Assembly (NCBI RefSeq): GCF_000770795.1
Contig: NZ_JRKJ01000004.1
Location: 37,617-101,616 of the forward strand
Length of the DNA stretch: 64,000 nucleotides
From: Lysobacter dokdonensis DS-58
GTDB taxonomy: Bacteria; Pseudomonadota; Gammaproteobacteria; Xanthomonadales; Xanthomonadaceae
Direction: 5' to 3'
Shown here: positions 28,244 through 37,695 of the stretch, piece by piece
Layout: each line of letters begins with the position of its first letter
Position numbering within the stretch: the stretch's first letter is position 1
Made by a program: the position numbers and the translations under genes
The notes under the pieces: generated by a model
What the model was told of the DNA's origin: nothing
The model's input: the letters and a program-made list of their open reading frames with translations, nothing else
Database searches by the model: none

Positions 28244-28738
28244 ATGGCCGCCATGCACGACGACGCACTGCCTCGTCCGATCGACCGCTGGTTCGACAGT
28301 TATTCGGCCGACCATCGCAATCCGCTGAACGTACGCATCCACACCATCGCCGTGCCGGCGATCCTGTGGAGCGTGATCGCGTTGCTGTGGTGCATCCCCG
28401 TGCCCGTCGACGGCTGGTTCAAGCCCGGCGTATGCGCCGCCTTCGGCATGGTGCTGGCGAGCATGTTCTATTTCCGCGCATCGCGCGTGCTGGGGTTCGG
28501 CATGCTGGCGATGTTCGTCGCGATGGGCGCGGCGTGCTGGTGGATCGCCTCCGCCTCCGGCATGCGCACGTTGTTGTGGGCGGCCATCGCGGTGTTCGTC
28601 GTGGCGTGGATCGCGCAGTTCATCGGCCACAAGTACGAAGGCCGCAAGCCGAGTTTCCTCACGGATTTGACCTATCTGCTGATCGGCCCGGCCTGGGTGC
28701 TGGCGAAGGGCCTGCGCAAGTTGGGCATCGCATGGTGA
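28244..28738 (+). CDS. Mpo1-like (DUF962) membrane protein
   Basis: A 164-aa inner-membrane protein with four hydrophobic segments. The N-terminal phrase WFDSYSADHRNPLNVRIHTI with two histidines and the later AWIAQFIGHKYEGRKPS match the DUF962/Mpo1 family, where histidines bind Fe2+. Yeast Mpo1 is a dioxygenase in alpha-oxidation of 2-hydroxy fatty acids; the bacterial role is unproven. It is 13 bp after purC and overlaps the next gene by 7 bp. Confidence 0.88.
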   Translation: MAAMHDDALPRPIDRWFDSYSADHRNPLNVRIHTIAVPAILWSVIALLWCIPVPVDGWFKPGVCAAFGMVLASMFYFRASRVLGFGMLAMFVAMGAACWWIASASGMRTLLWAAIAVFVVAWIAQFIGHKYEGRKPSFLTDLTYLLIGPAWVLAKGLRKLGIAW

Positions 28739-29649
28739 ACACGCCGGCGCGCGGCGGCGGCCTGCGCGGCCGCGACCTCGCGCTCGTCGCCATCGTCTGC
28801 ATCGTGTGGGCCGGCAATTTCCTGACCTCGGCCTTCGCGTTGCGCGAGATCCCGCCGTTCCTGTTCACCGCGGTGCGCCTGTCGATCCTGGCGATCGCGT
28901 TGTTCGCGTTCGTCAAACGCCCCCCGAAAGGGCAATGGCCGTTGATGATCGCCGTGGCGCTGTTCAACGGCGTGCTGCATTTCGGATTGAGCTTCTGGGC
29001 GTTGCACCTGGCGGGCGATCTATCGTCGCCTGCGATTGCGATGCAAAGCTACGTGCCGATGGCGGCGTTGCTCGCGTGGCGGTTCCTCGGCGAACGCTTC
29101 GGCTGGCGCACGGGCCTGGCGATCGCGATCAGTTTCGCCGGCGTGCTCGTGCTGGGGTTCGATCCCATCGTGCTCGATGCCCCGATGTCGCTGATCCTGA
29201 TGCTGGTGTCGGCCTTGTTCCTCGCCATCGGCACCGTGCTGATGCGGCGCCTGAGCGGCGTGGACATGATCAGCCAGCAAGGCTGGACGGCGATCATCAG
29301 CGTGCTGCCGCTGCTCGCGTTGAGCGTGGTGTTCGAACCGGGCAACTGGCAGGCCCTGCGCGACGCGACGTGGATCGGCTGGGGTGGCGCGTTGTACTCG
29401 GCGCTGTTCGCCTCGATGCTCGGACACGGGTTGTATTACGTATTGGTGCAACGCCACCCGGTCGCGCAGGTGACGCCATGGTTGCTGCTCGCGCCGGTGG
29501 GCGCGATCGTGCTGGGCATCGTCTTCTGGGGCGACCGCCCCGGTCCGCGACTGTGGATCGGCGGCGCGATGGTGCTGGGCGGCGTGCTGATCATCGCGAT
29601 GCGGGCGATGCAGAAGTCGCGGCCGGTGGTGGCGGTGGAAGAGATTTAG
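28732..29649 (+). CDS. EamA/DMT-family transporter
   Basis: A 305-aa inner-membrane protein with ten membrane helices in two EamA repeats: repeat one about 18-140 (IVWAGNFLTSAFALREIPPF at its start) and repeat two about 155-295. DMT family members export amino acids, purines or other metabolites. The protein resembles the RhtA/YdcZ style exporters, but the substrate cannot be read from sequence. Start: an ATG that overlaps the Mpo1-like gene by 7 bp. Its 3' end overlaps the convergent unknown gene by 4 bp. Confidence 0.9.
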   Translation: MVNTPARGGGLRGRDLALVAIVCIVWAGNFLTSAFALREIPPFLFTAVRLSILAIALFAFVKRPPKGQWPLMIAVALFNGVLHFGLSFWALHLAGDLSSPAIAMQSYVPMAALLAWRFLGERFGWRTGLAIAISFAGVLVLGFDPIVLDAPMSLILMLVSALFLAIGTVLMRRLSGVDMISQQGWTAIISVLPLLALSVVFEPGNWQALRDATWIGWGGALYSALFASMLGHGLYYVLVQRHPVAQVTPWLLLAPVGAIVLGIVFWGDRPGPRLWIGGAMVLGGVLIIAMRAMQKSRPVVAVEEI

Positions 29650-30500
29650 GGCGAGCTTGACTTCGACTCCGACGAAACGACCGTGAGTAAACGAAGATTA
29701 GAGGAATCAGCCAGCAAGCCATCGGTCGCGACGACATCCGAGGCTCCAATGCGCGGGGCGTCCTTCTCGAGCCATGGCGCACGTCTGTAGGGCGTACGCC
29801 ATTCGACACGCCACCGGCCCGGCACGTGGTCGAAAGTCGCTTTCTCTACCTGGAAATGGATCGGCAGCGTTCCCGTGATCGGTTCGGATGAGGGTGCTTC
29901 GCCGCTTCCTGGCCGATGCACCATCTTGATACCTCCACTTCGCCGCGCGACGAAGCTTTCGAGGGCACGACAGACTTTTGCGTCAGATGTGCCCGGCTTC
30001 CTAGCGAACACGACGCATTGGGTGGTGAAAAAATCAAGAACGCGACCGTCCGGCGCAATCCGGATATCAGCCGTGAGCATGGCTGCACCTAGCGGCTCCC
30101 GATACCAGCCCGTGTTGGGCCAATCCACTTGCCATCTGGATTGGCTGGACCTGGCGTCCGGGAAACGCACGTTGTCGACGCGGATCGCGTAGTCCTTACC
30201 GCGGCCTCGTCCGGAGAGCGTGATCTGCATCCTTCCGCGAGCGATGGCGGGTACGCCGTCCTTCGTCGGCGGGTGAAACGACCATCCAGCCACGGCGCGC
30301 GCAATCACTTCCCTTATCGCGGGCAGGACATCGGTTTCGATCGAGTGTGCCGTCACGCGTCCCTGCGGATCGATCTCGATTTCGCCGTTAACCTGCATCG
30401 TCACCAGCTGCTCGCCGGCAGGGCGGGTGTCGGACGCATACGCATCCACAACCGGCGACGCGAGGATTGCAATGCACAAAGCACGCTGGAAGCGGTGCAT
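29646..30500 (-). CDS. Secreted protein of unknown function
   Basis: A 284-aa exported protein with signal peptide cleaved near VVDAYASD (about residue 22). I recognise no family. Two similar strands, WQVDWPNTGWYREPLGAAML and WRVEWRTPYRRAPW, suggest two TonB-C-like or barrel-sandwich halves. Base composition is lower in GC than nearby housekeeping genes. A 7-bp-arm hairpin covers its ribosome site. It lies downstream of the RHS/immunity pair on the same strand, 107 bp away. Confidence 0.65.
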   Translation of the reverse strand: MHRFQRALCIAILASPVVDAYASDTRPAGEQLVTMQVNGEIEIDPQGRVTAHSIETDVLPAIREVIARAVAGWSFHPPTKDGVPAIARGRMQITLSGRGRGKDYAIRVDNVRFPDARSSQSRWQVDWPNTGWYREPLGAAMLTADIRIAPDGRVLDFFTTQCVVFARKPGTSDAKVCRALESFVARRSGGIKMVHRPGSGEAPSSEPITGTLPIHFQVEKATFDHVPGRWRVEWRTPYRRAPWLEKDAPRIGASDVVATDGLLADSSNLRLLTVVSSESKSSSP

Positions 30501-30502
30501 GT

Positions 30503-30529
30503 CCGACCCTTGCTCTCTTGAGGGGTCGG
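30503..30529 (-). promoter_or_regulatory. Hairpin covering the ribosome-binding site
   Basis: CCGACCC (30503-30509) and GGGTCGG (30523-30529) form a perfect 7-bp stem with a 13-nt loop that ends 2 nt from the ATG at 30500. In the minus-strand mRNA the AAGGG ribosome site lies within or beside the stem. It could dampen translation of the downstream gene, or be a leftover operator or weak terminator; there is no T-tract. Confidence 0.4.
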
Positions 30530-30607
30530 CGATTGTGGCGCTTGCTCAGCGAATGGAACGACAGAATTGGACCCCACCTAGGGGCGAAGTGTCTCGCAAG
30601 AAGCGCG

Positions 30608-31024
30608 TCAATCGTCGTCCAGCAAGAGAATCTCGACCGACAACTCAAGCCTCAAACGATTCAGGTCGGCAATGACCTCTGGGCTCAAGGTAAATCCCAG
30701 GTTGTTGTCATCTTCCGGGAAGATGAAGACGTATAACTCGGCGACACCGCCAGTTTCAGCGATCCACGCGAAGGTTCCAGAAAGTTGCAATAGCTCGGGC
30801 AGCATTGCTTCGATGCCGTCCACGAAAACACCTCTTCCGTGGTCGAGCAAACGAAAAACGCAGGATGACTCGTCATTGATGCGCCCAACCAGATTGCCTT
30901 TTGGAGTTACACGTTGTCGGCCGACATTCTGAACGACGAGCGGCGGTCGTCCAATGAGGGCAGCAATGTCGTCGCCAGGGGCCGTTGGGTGCTTGATCCT
31001 GAGCGAGATGCTGTATTCCTTCAT
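30608..31024 (-). CDS. DUF4279 protein, probable immunity to the RHS toxin
   Basis: A 138-aa cytoplasmic protein matching DUF4279: SLRIKHPTAPGDDIAALIGRPP at the start, then GNLVGRINDES and TGGVAELYVFIFPEDDNNLGF. DUF4279 proteins are frequent as immunity proteins next to polymorphic toxins. It starts 10 bp downstream of the RHS stop on the same strand, exactly the toxin-immunity order. The local sequence is AT-richer than the window: bases 30721-30780 hold 33 G+C of 60, against 42 of 60 at 33001-33060 in the RHS core. The role is inferred from family and position. Confidence 0.78.
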   Translation of the reverse strand: MKEYSISLRIKHPTAPGDDIAALIGRPPLVVQNVGRQRVTPKGNLVGRINDESSCVFRLLDHGRGVFVDGIEAMLPELLQLSGTFAWIAETGGVAELYVFIFPEDDNNLGFTLSPEVIADLNRLRLELSVEILLLDDD

Positions 31025-31034
31025 GCGTTCGTCC

Positions 31035-34000
31035 TCAAGGGAGGTGCTCCCAGTACTTTCCTTCCTCACGACCCTTCCCATCGGGCGTGCCGACCCAAAC
31101 CGTTCCATCCGGCGTGATTCCCGTCCAATCGTTCGGTTTGGCACGCGCCCCACGCTTGATGTCATGCACATCCTCCCTGTCGATTCCCAGCTTCTTCTTT
31201 AGCTTATCGATGGGTAGCGTTCCAGTCGGACAGTCTGCCGGCTTTTGGCCCGAGGCATTATTTGCCTGCTGATACAGGCCATTGGCCGCCCAAGACGCGG
31301 CAGCCGCACTTCCAACGAATACGGCTGCCTTACCCGCAGCGGTGACGACCGGCGGTACCAATGGCAGCAGGAACGCAAAGCGTCCGTCTACATCTACGAA
31401 GCTGACGGGGTTTTGGTAAGCGTAGGCATAGGTATTGAGCCCGCCACCCAAGCCGATCGGATCGCTCTGCAGGTAACGGCCTGCCTCCTGCAAGTAATTC
31501 CGATGACCATTCCACCAAGTACCCGATTCGCCGTCGTAGTACTGCCCCGGAAACCCGACATTCAATCCACCGATGGTGTCGACGAGCACCGCTCCGCGTC
31601 CGAACGCTTCGTTGGCCGCGCGCCATACGACGTTCTTCTGCGCATCGGTGACGACTTCCGGCCGGCCCAGGTGGTCGTTGTGTATGGCATACAACTGCCC
31701 ATTCCGCACCAGCGCGACGAGCTCGTTACCCAGCCAGATGTAGTCGGTCCAGTGGCCGTTGCGGTCGCTCTCCGCCATCAGGCGGTGGCCGTCGTGGAGG
31801 AAGCGCTGGTTGTCGTAGTCCGCCGATGACTTGGCGATGCGCTGATCGAAGGCATCGATGTCGTAGTGGGTCACCGCGCCGTCGCGGTTGTGGCGCGCCA
31901 CGCGATTCATCGCGTCGTACTCCGCCGAGTGCGATTGGCCGGCGTGCGTCCAGTCTGTGACGTTACCGTTGGCGTCGTGGGTGAACGTGGCGATGGCGGC
32001 GCCGTGAGCCGACAGCAGGCGGTTGCTGTTCGATGCCGTGGTGTAGGTCGATCGCGACGTCGCCGTGCGGTTTCCGGTGAGGTCGTAGGCGAAGCCTTCG
32101 TCATTCGCCTGCACCAACCTGTTCAACGTGTCGTAGGCGTACGCCTGGCTGCGCGTGGCATCCACGCCGTTGGTGATGCGCGTGATGCGGTCGGCGATGT
32201 CGTGCAGGTAGGTCAGGCTGTGTCGCACCTGGGCGGCATCACCCGCGCTGATGCCGGTGATGCGGCCATCGAGGTCGCGTTCGAACTTGCGCCTCAGCCC
32301 GTTCCCATCGGTCCAGCCCGACACGAAGCCGGGTGCGTCATGCTCGATCGATGATGCAACCACGCGCTCCACGCCGCCGATCACGGCATGGATCGATGCC
32401 ACGCGGTCGCCGAGCCAGGTGTAGCGCACGACGGTTCCGCTGGGATGCGTGACGGCGATGCGTCGGCCGTCGGCGTCCGTCGTGTATTGGAGTGTGTCCT
32501 CGACGGAATGGACGGTCTGCCGCAGACTCGCCGGGCCGCCGTGCACGGCGTATGCGTATTTCGACAGGAGGGTCGCACCCGGTGGTGTCAGGTTGGCGCT
32601 CTGGCACATCCGACCGACGCCGTTGGCGCAGAAGTCGTACCAGTAACGCCGCGACTGCACCGCGTTGCCGACCATCGACAAGCGACCGAGTGCGTCGTAT
32701 GCATATCCCAATTGGCTGCCGTCGGCGCGCGTCAGCAGCGTCCGCTGCCCGCCTGCGTCGTACTGGAATTGCGTCGTACCGCTGTCGGGGCTGTGCTGCG
32801 CCCAGCGTTGGCCGAATCCGTCATGGACGTAGGTGGTCGGCAGGTTGCGCGGGTCAATCACCCGCGTGATGCGGCTTGCTGCGTCGTATTCGATCCGTGT
32901 CGTGCCGCCGGCGGCGTCCGTCGATTCCACAAGACGGTCGAGTGCGTCGTACCGGAAGGTGCGCACGCGTCCCGTCGCATCGACCGACGTAACAGGATTG
33001 TCGTTCGCGTCGTAGGTCGTCGTGACGTGCTGGCCTGCGTTGCCGAGCGCCACCCGCACGCGGCCCAACTCGTCGTACTCCACGCGGCTGCGACGTGTCA
33101 CCGTCGCGATGCCGGACGTGATGCGACCGATGTCCGCCACCGTCACCTGGCTATTCGTGTTGTACGTGAATCGTTGGAACTCGGCCGGCGCGCCCGGCCG
33201 CTCGGCCACGGCTTCGACAAGCCGGCTCGCGGCGTCGTAGGTGAATCGCGTGCGCACCCCCTCCGGCGTCGAGCGCGTCACGAGGTTGCCGCGATTGTCG
33301 TAGGCGAACGTGGTCGTTCGGGCGCTCCCTTCGTGGTAGCGCGTTTCAGTCAGCAGGCGACCGCGCGCGTCGTACGTGCGTTCGACGACGGCACCGTTCG
33401 GGTCGATCTCCCTCCCCGGCTGGCCGAAGACGTTGTGCTGCTCCCAACGCACCGTGTGTCCGAGCGCGTTCTCGCGCCGCACGAGGTTGCCCATCGCGTC
33501 AAAGGTCTGCGTGATCGCGTCGCCGGTCCCCGCGAGCGGCCCGTCGGTCACCGCGCTCGCCATCAACCCGTTCGGATGGAACGTGTAGCGGTACTCGACG
33601 CTGCGCGCCTGGTCCCTGACACCGTGCGGCGACAGGTTCTTCTCGGTGACGCGCGACAGCAGACCGTCATCGCGATAGGCGTAATCGGTTTGCAGCACGC
33701 CAGCGAGCGTCATGCGTGTCGTACGCCCGTTCGCGTCCCACTCGTATGTCGTGGTGCGTTCTTCCGGCAGGCCGACGGCTTCCACCTTGCGAAGCAGCAA
33801 GCCGGATGCGTCATGGTCGTAGTCGGTGAACGTGCCCGCGAAGTCGGCGGCGAGATCCATGTGCCCGTTGGCGTCGTAGGTGATCTCGCGATAGGCCGAA
33901 GCGCACGACGCCGACGCGTGCCCCGCCACCGACAACAGCTTCCCGTCGCGATACGTCGAAGTGGTGCGCTTCCCGAGCGGATTGACGTGCTCGACCTGCA

Positions 34001-35135
34001 ACGTGCCGTCCGCGTGATCCGTGTAGGCGAGCGTGTGGCGGTCGATGCCGGCGGCGTGCTCGGTCAGCGTCGCGCGCCCATGCGCGCCGTAGCCGAACGT
34101 GGAGTAGCGCACGCCGTTGAGGCTCTTGCCGAGCAGGCGCTGCTGCTTGCCTGCGTAGTGATAGGTGATGGACGTGCCCGGTGTGCCGGGCTGGGTGACG
34201 CTGGCGATGCGCTCGTACGCGTCGTAGGCGTAGTCGTAACGGTTGCCGGCCGGGTCCAGCGCGCGCGTCATCAGAGGGCCGGTCACCGAGTCGGTCCACG
34301 TGAAGTGGATCGTCCGGCCGTTGGTGTGCACCACGCGTTCCAGCAGCGGTGTCCAGTGTTGCGCATGCGTGCGGTATTCGAATGTCAGCCCCACGCCGCG
34401 GGGATTGCGCTGGCTCGTGATGCGCCTGTGCGCACCGTACGTCTCGATCGTGTTGTCCGATGCGTAGAGGATGTGGCCGCCCTGCCCGTCGGCGACGATG
34501 CGCGAACGGCTCCCCGGCCGATCCTCCCACCACGCATGGGATGGCGTCGTTCGATGAACGTATTTGATTCGCGCCCCATCCGGGCGGTGCGCGAAGATCG
34601 ACTGGCCGTCCTGCGGGACCTCGAGCGCGTAGTCGAAGTTGCTGGCCCATTGCGTGCCGAAGACGCGGCCGACGCCGTTGTGCTGGTTCCACGTGCGGAC
34701 GAGAGCCAACGCCATCGATCCTGCCGTGGCAAACTCCACCTCGGTCTCGACCTTGTTCCCGGTCGCGGGAATGATCGGATTGCCGACGCTGCCATCACGA
34801 GCGTCGCAGGAAGTCGAATCCGGGTCGCCGTCGTTGCCTTCGGTGCCCGCACCGCCCATGTCGTCGCGGACGAGTGGCCGCTGACCGGTAAAGGTGTTGT
34901 AGAACGCGTACTCGGCGCGGGCGACCCATTCTGGTCGATAGATGTGAGTCGCTTGGATGGGGACGCTATCGAATTCCTGCAGCGGCCCAGGCGGTGTGGG
35001 CGCCGGTGCCGACGTCGGCGTACACACCCGATTTCCGCCCGCATCCGTCCTGCAGTCCTGGTCGGCCTGTGCCGCATGTGCGATATGGGAGACCGCGATC
35101 AGTGCAAGTGCCAGCCATCGTCGTTCGAACCGCAT
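31035..35135 (-). CDS. RHS-repeat polymorphic toxin
   Basis: A 1366-aa secreted protein. A signal peptide (to about residue 22, SHIAHAAQA) is followed by a DUF6531-like start ([19 protein letters not shown]), then about 1000 residues of YD/RHS repeats (for example YDALGRL, YDAASRI, YEYDANGR-like units) forming the cage, and the core closing motif [19 protein letters not shown] with DVDG near 1248-1251. The last 114 residues (DNA 31035-31379) are the variable tip: a hydrophobic segment, then a small domain with [19 protein letters not shown] and PDGTVWVG, resembling the type 33 polymorphic toxins; I am unsure of that family. A DUF4279 immunity candidate follows. Used in contact or secretion-dependent killing of competitors. 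Confidence 0.9.
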   Translation of the reverse strand: MRFERRWLALALIAVSHIAHAAQADQDCRTDAGGNRVCTPTSAPAPTPPGPLQEFDSVPIQATHIYRPEWVARAEYAFYNTFTGQRPLVRDDMGGAGTEGNDGDPDSTSCDARDGSVGNPIIPATGNKVETEVEFATAGSMALALVRTWNQHNGVGRVFGTQWASNFDYALEVPQDGQSIFAHRPDGARIKYVHRTTPSHAWWEDRPGSRSRIVADGQGGHILYASDNTIETYGAHRRITSQRNPRGVGLTFEYRTHAQHWTPLLERVVHTNGRTIHFTWTDSVTGPLMTRALDPAGNRYDYAYDAYERIASVTQPGTPGTSITYHYAGKQQRLLGKSLNGVRYSTFGYGAHGRATLTEHAAGIDRHTLAYTDHADGTLQVEHVNPLGKRTTSTYRDGKLLSVAGHASASCASAYREITYDANGHMDLAADFAGTFTDYDHDASGLLLRKVEAVGLPEERTTTYEWDANGRTTRMTLAGVLQTDYAYRDDGLLSRVTEKNLSPHGVRDQARSVEYRYTFHPNGLMASAVTDGPLAGTGDAITQTFDAMGNLVRRENALGHTVRWEQHNVFGQPGREIDPNGAVVERTYDARGRLLTETRYHEGSARTTTFAYDNRGNLVTRSTPEGVRTRFTYDAASRLVEAVAERPGAPAEFQRFTYNTNSQVTVADIGRITSGIATVTRRSRVEYDELGRVRVALGNAGQHVTTTYDANDNPVTSVDATGRVRTFRYDALDRLVESTDAAGGTTRIEYDAASRITRVIDPRNLPTTYVHDGFGQRWAQHSPDSGTTQFQYDAGGQRTLLTRADGSQLGYAYDALGRLSMVGNAVQSRRYWYDFCANGVGRMCQSANLTPPGATLLSKYAYAVHGGPASLRQTVHSVEDTLQYTTDADGRRIAVTHPSGTVVRYTWLGDRVASIHAVIGGVERVVASSIEHDAPGFVSGWTDGNGLRRKFERDLDGRITGISAGDAAQVRHSLTYLHDIADRITRITNGVDATRSQAYAYDTLNRLVQANDEGFAYDLTGNRTATSRSTYTTASNSNRLLSAHGAAIATFTHDANGNVTDWTHAGQSHSAEYDAMNRVARHNRDGAVTHYDIDAFDQRIAKSSADYDNQRFLHDGHRLMAESDRNGHWTDYIWLGNELVALVRNGQLYAIHNDHLGRPEVVTDAQKNVVWRAANEAFGRGAVLVDTIGGLNVGFPGQYYDGESGTWWNGHRNYLQEAGRYLQSDPIGLGGGLNTYAYAYQNPVSFVDVDGRFAFLLPLVPPVVTAAGKAAVFVGSAAAASWAANGLYQQANNASGQKPADCPTGTLPIDKLKKKLGIDREDVHDIKRGARAKPNDWTGITPDGTVWVGTPDGKGREEGKYWEHLP

Positions 35136-35238
35136 CGCTCCGACCCCGTTTGATGGAGCGCGGAGCGTCGCGCATGCAGGCCGCGAGCTGGACGTTCTTT
35201 GTCGTTGTCGCTACAGCGAATCGTCTCCGATCGCGGTA

Positions 35239-35616
35239 TCAGCGTCCCGCACGCACCTCGCGCAGCAGCCCGTTGAGCCAGGCCGCGCTGTCCATTTCCG
35301 TCCCGCTCGCCAATCGCACGCGATACGGCTTGCCCGTCATCGATGAGCGCGCGCCCAGCTTGTCGATGAATTGCTCCGGCGTCTTGATGCGATTGCCGGC
35401 GGCCTTGCGCTTGCGCTGCAGGTGCGCCGCGGCGTCGGCGGCGCTGTATTCGGTGCCGTTGCGGATGAACACGACGCCCTTGGAGTGGCCGACGCGTTCG
35501 ATCAGCGCGTCGATCTCGGCGGCGGGCGTGCGGGCGACGGTGGTCGTCGCGGCGGGCTGCGCGGCCATCGCGGGCGCGATGGCGGCGAGAAAGACGGCGA
35601 GCAGGAGGGTGCGCAT
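35239..35616 (-). CDS. DUF5329 secreted protein
   Basis: A 125-aa exported protein with signal peptide to about residue 19 (AIAPAMAAQ). The mature region has the DUF5329 layout: FIRNGTEYSAADAAAHLQRK, KTPEQFIDKLGARSSMTGKPY and a terminal SAAWLNGLLREV. Family function is unknown; likely periplasmic. It lies 23 bp downstream of the epimerase gene on the same strand and 103 bp upstream of the RHS gene. Confidence 0.82.
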   Translation of the reverse strand: MRTLLLAVFLAAIAPAMAAQPAATTTVARTPAAEIDALIERVGHSKGVVFIRNGTEYSAADAAAHLQRKRKAAGNRIKTPEQFIDKLGARSSMTGKPYRVRLASGTEMDSAAWLNGLLREVRAGR

Positions 35617-35639
35617 GCGTCGAGTCTGCGGGGTCGCGC

Positions 35640-36503
35640 TCAACGCGCCATGAACATCGGCGCCGTCGGCCGGAAGTCCCGCGGTGCGTAGCCGAAGTCG
35701 TTGCGCGCGGGCGCCGAATCGAACACCAGGTCGCTGCGCATCCGCGCGACGGCCGCGGCGTTGAACCCGCCCACCTTCCCCAACGCGCGCGCGCCGAGCA
35801 ACGCCAGGCCGAACACCGGCGCGGGGACTTCGATCAACCGCGGCGGTGGATCGAGCACCGCGAGCACGCGCGCAACCATGTCGCGATACGGCAACCGTTC
35901 GCCACCGGGCAGCGCGTACGACTTGCCGTGCGTGGCGGGCGCATCGCACGCGGCGAACGCCGCGTCGGCCAGGTCGTGCACGTGCACGGGTTCGCGCAAG
36001 CCGGTCGCGTTGCGCGGCAGCACGAAGCGATTCCAGCGCAGGGCCAACTCGGCGATGCGCGTCAGCGTGTGATCCCGGCCTGCGCCGTAGACCAGCGTCG
36101 GGCGCAGGAGCGTGGCCTGCGCGTTGCGCGCGGCCGCGCCATCGAACACTTGCTGTTCGGCGATGCGCAGGCGTTGCGCGACGTCGCGTTCGCGCTTGTC
36201 GGAGGAGCCGCGCTTCACGTCGATGCTCGTCGAACCGAAGGCCACCACGCGCGGGCATTCGACATCGGCCTGCGCGTACCACTGCGCGAACAGATCCAGC
36301 GGCCCGCAACTGAAGATCACGTCGAAGTCGTCGGGCATCGATGCGCCGACCGACGGCAGCGTGCCTTCGACCCAATGCAGTCCCGGATGATCGCGATGCG
36401 TCTCGCGCGAGACCGCGGTGACGCGCCAACCGTCGTCCTGCAGGCGGTCGACCAGCGGCCAGCCGATCTGCCCGGTTGCGCCGAAGACGAGTGCATGTCG
36501 CAT
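35640..36503 (-). CDS. NAD(P)-dependent epimerase/dehydratase family protein
   Basis: A 287-aa Rossmann-fold protein of the extended SDR class. The nucleotide-binding GATGQIG lies at 8-14, and VAFGSTSIDV (about 87-96) replaces the usual catalytic Ser/Thr region. A strict YxxxK is not obvious (residues RIAEQQVF follow), so it may be a non-canonical or binding-only member. Substrate unknown. Its ATG is 1 bp from the end of nhaA; DUF5329 follows 23 bp later, so these are probably co-transcribed. Confidence 0.82.
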   Translation of the reverse strand: MRHALVFGATGQIGWPLVDRLQDDGWRVTAVSRETHRDHPGLHWVEGTLPSVGASMPDDFDVIFSCGPLDLFAQWYAQADVECPRVVAFGSTSIDVKRGSSDKRERDVAQRLRIAEQQVFDGAAARNAQATLLRPTLVYGAGRDHTLTRIAELALRWNRFVLPRNATGLREPVHVHDLADAAFAACDAPATHGKSYALPGGERLPYRDMVARVLAVLDPPPRLIEVPAPVFGLALLGARALGKVGGFNAAAVARMRSDLVFDSAPARNDFGYAPRDFRPTAPMFMAR

Positions 36504-36504
36504 C

Positions 36505-37695
36505 TCAGCGCGCCGGCAACACCGCGCGGAGCCATGCGACGCCGAGCAGCGCGGAGACCACGGAGGCGACGAAGATGCCGAGGACGGATTCTTCGTAGAG
36601 GATCGGATCGATGTACGCCAGGGAGGCGATGAACAGGCTCATCGTGAAGCCGATGCCGCACAACAGGCCGAGGCCGAGCATCGCGCGTCCATCCATGCCA
36701 TCGGGATAGCGCGCCCATTTGAATTTGCGCAGCAGCCATGCCGCGCCGCAGATGCCGATCGGCTTGCCGATGACCAGGCCCACCGCGACGCCGAACGGCA
36801 ACGCGGCGAGCGCCTGCGACATGTTCAAGTCGCGCAGTTCCAAGCCCGCATTGGCAAACGCGAAGATCGGCAGGATCGCGAACGCGACCCACGGGTGCAA
36901 CGCATGCTCGAGCGTTTCCAGCGGCGAGTGCTCGATCTCGTCGTCGATCGCGTTGCGCTTGTCGACGTGCGGGATCATCAGTCCGGTGGCGACGCCGGCC
37001 AGCGTGGCGTGCACGCCCGACTTCAGTACCAGCACCCACAGCACCGCCCCGAGGATCAGATACGGCGCGAGCGACTTCACGCCCATGCGGTTCATCGCGA
37101 ACATCCCCATGAGCGCGAGCGCAGCCCCGCCCAGCGCGGCGTACGACATGCCGTGCGAATAGAACACCGCGATGATCACGATGGCGATCAGGTCATCGAC
37201 GACCGCGATCGTCGACAGCAACAACTTCATGCCCATCGGCACGCGCGACCCGAGCAGCGCGAGCACGCCGAGCGCGAAGGCGATGTCCGTCGCGGTGGGC
37301 ACGGCCCAGCCGCGCATCGCGGCGGCGTTGTCGTGGTTGAATGCCGCGAAGATCAGCGCGGGGACCACGACGCCGGCCGCCGCGCACACCATCGGCAACA
37401 CGCGTTGCGCCCGCGTCTGCAGCTGGCCGCCGACCAGTTCGCGCTTGATCTCCAGCGCGACGAGCAGGAAGAAGATGGCCATCAGGCCGTCGTTGATCCA
37501 CAGCAGCAACGGCTTGTCGATGCCGAACGGGCCGAGCGTCACCGCCGCAGGCATGTCGATGAACGCGCGATACCCCTCCGCGAGCGGTGAGTTCACGCAG
37601 ACCAGCGCGAGCGCGGCCGCGCAGATCAGCACGATGCCGCCCGCCGCCTCCAGGCGGAAGAATTCGGCGAAGGCCCGCAGCGCGCGCGCCGGCAT
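36505..37695 (-). CDS. nhaA: Na+/H+ antiporter NhaA
   Basis: A 396-aa inner-membrane antiporter with about twelve helices that expels Na+ in exchange for H+ at alkaline pH. The ion-binding aspartate pair is Asp167-Asp168 in TIAVVDDLIAI; TDIAFALGVLALLGSRVP (136-153) is the helix IV signature, and KSGVHATLAGV follows later. The length equals the family norm. The ATG overlaps the upstream Ca2+/Na+ antiporter stop by 1 bp (TGATG), so two sodium/calcium exchangers are translationally coupled. Confidence 0.97.
   Translation of the reverse strand: MPARALRAFAEFFRLEAAGGIVLICAAALALVCVNSPLAEGYRAFIDMPAAVTLGPFGIDKPLLLWINDGLMAIFFLLVALEIKRELVGGQLQTRAQRVLPMVCAAAGVVVPALIFAAFNHDNAAAMRGWAVPTATDIAFALGVLALLGSRVPMGMKLLLSTIAVVDDLIAIVIIAVFYSHGMSYAALGGAALALMGMFAMNRMGVKSLAPYLILGAVLWVLVLKSGVHATLAGVATGLMIPHVDKRNAIDDEIEHSPLETLEHALHPWVAFAILPIFAFANAGLELRDLNMSQALAALPFGVAVGLVIGKPIGICGAAWLLRKFKWARYPDGMDGRAMLGLGLLCGIGFTMSLFIASLAYIDPILYEESVLGIFVASVVSALLGVAWLRAVLPAR

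Noticed and set aside
31035..35135. RHS region as tandem DNA repeats or a CRISPR-like array
   Set aside because: The repeats are protein-level YD motifs with variable DNA; there are no identical direct repeats with regular spacers.
32388..35153. 921-codon plus-strand frame opposite the RHS gene
   Set aside because: A shadow of the RHS repeats; the minus-strand product has a signal peptide and regular YD repeats.
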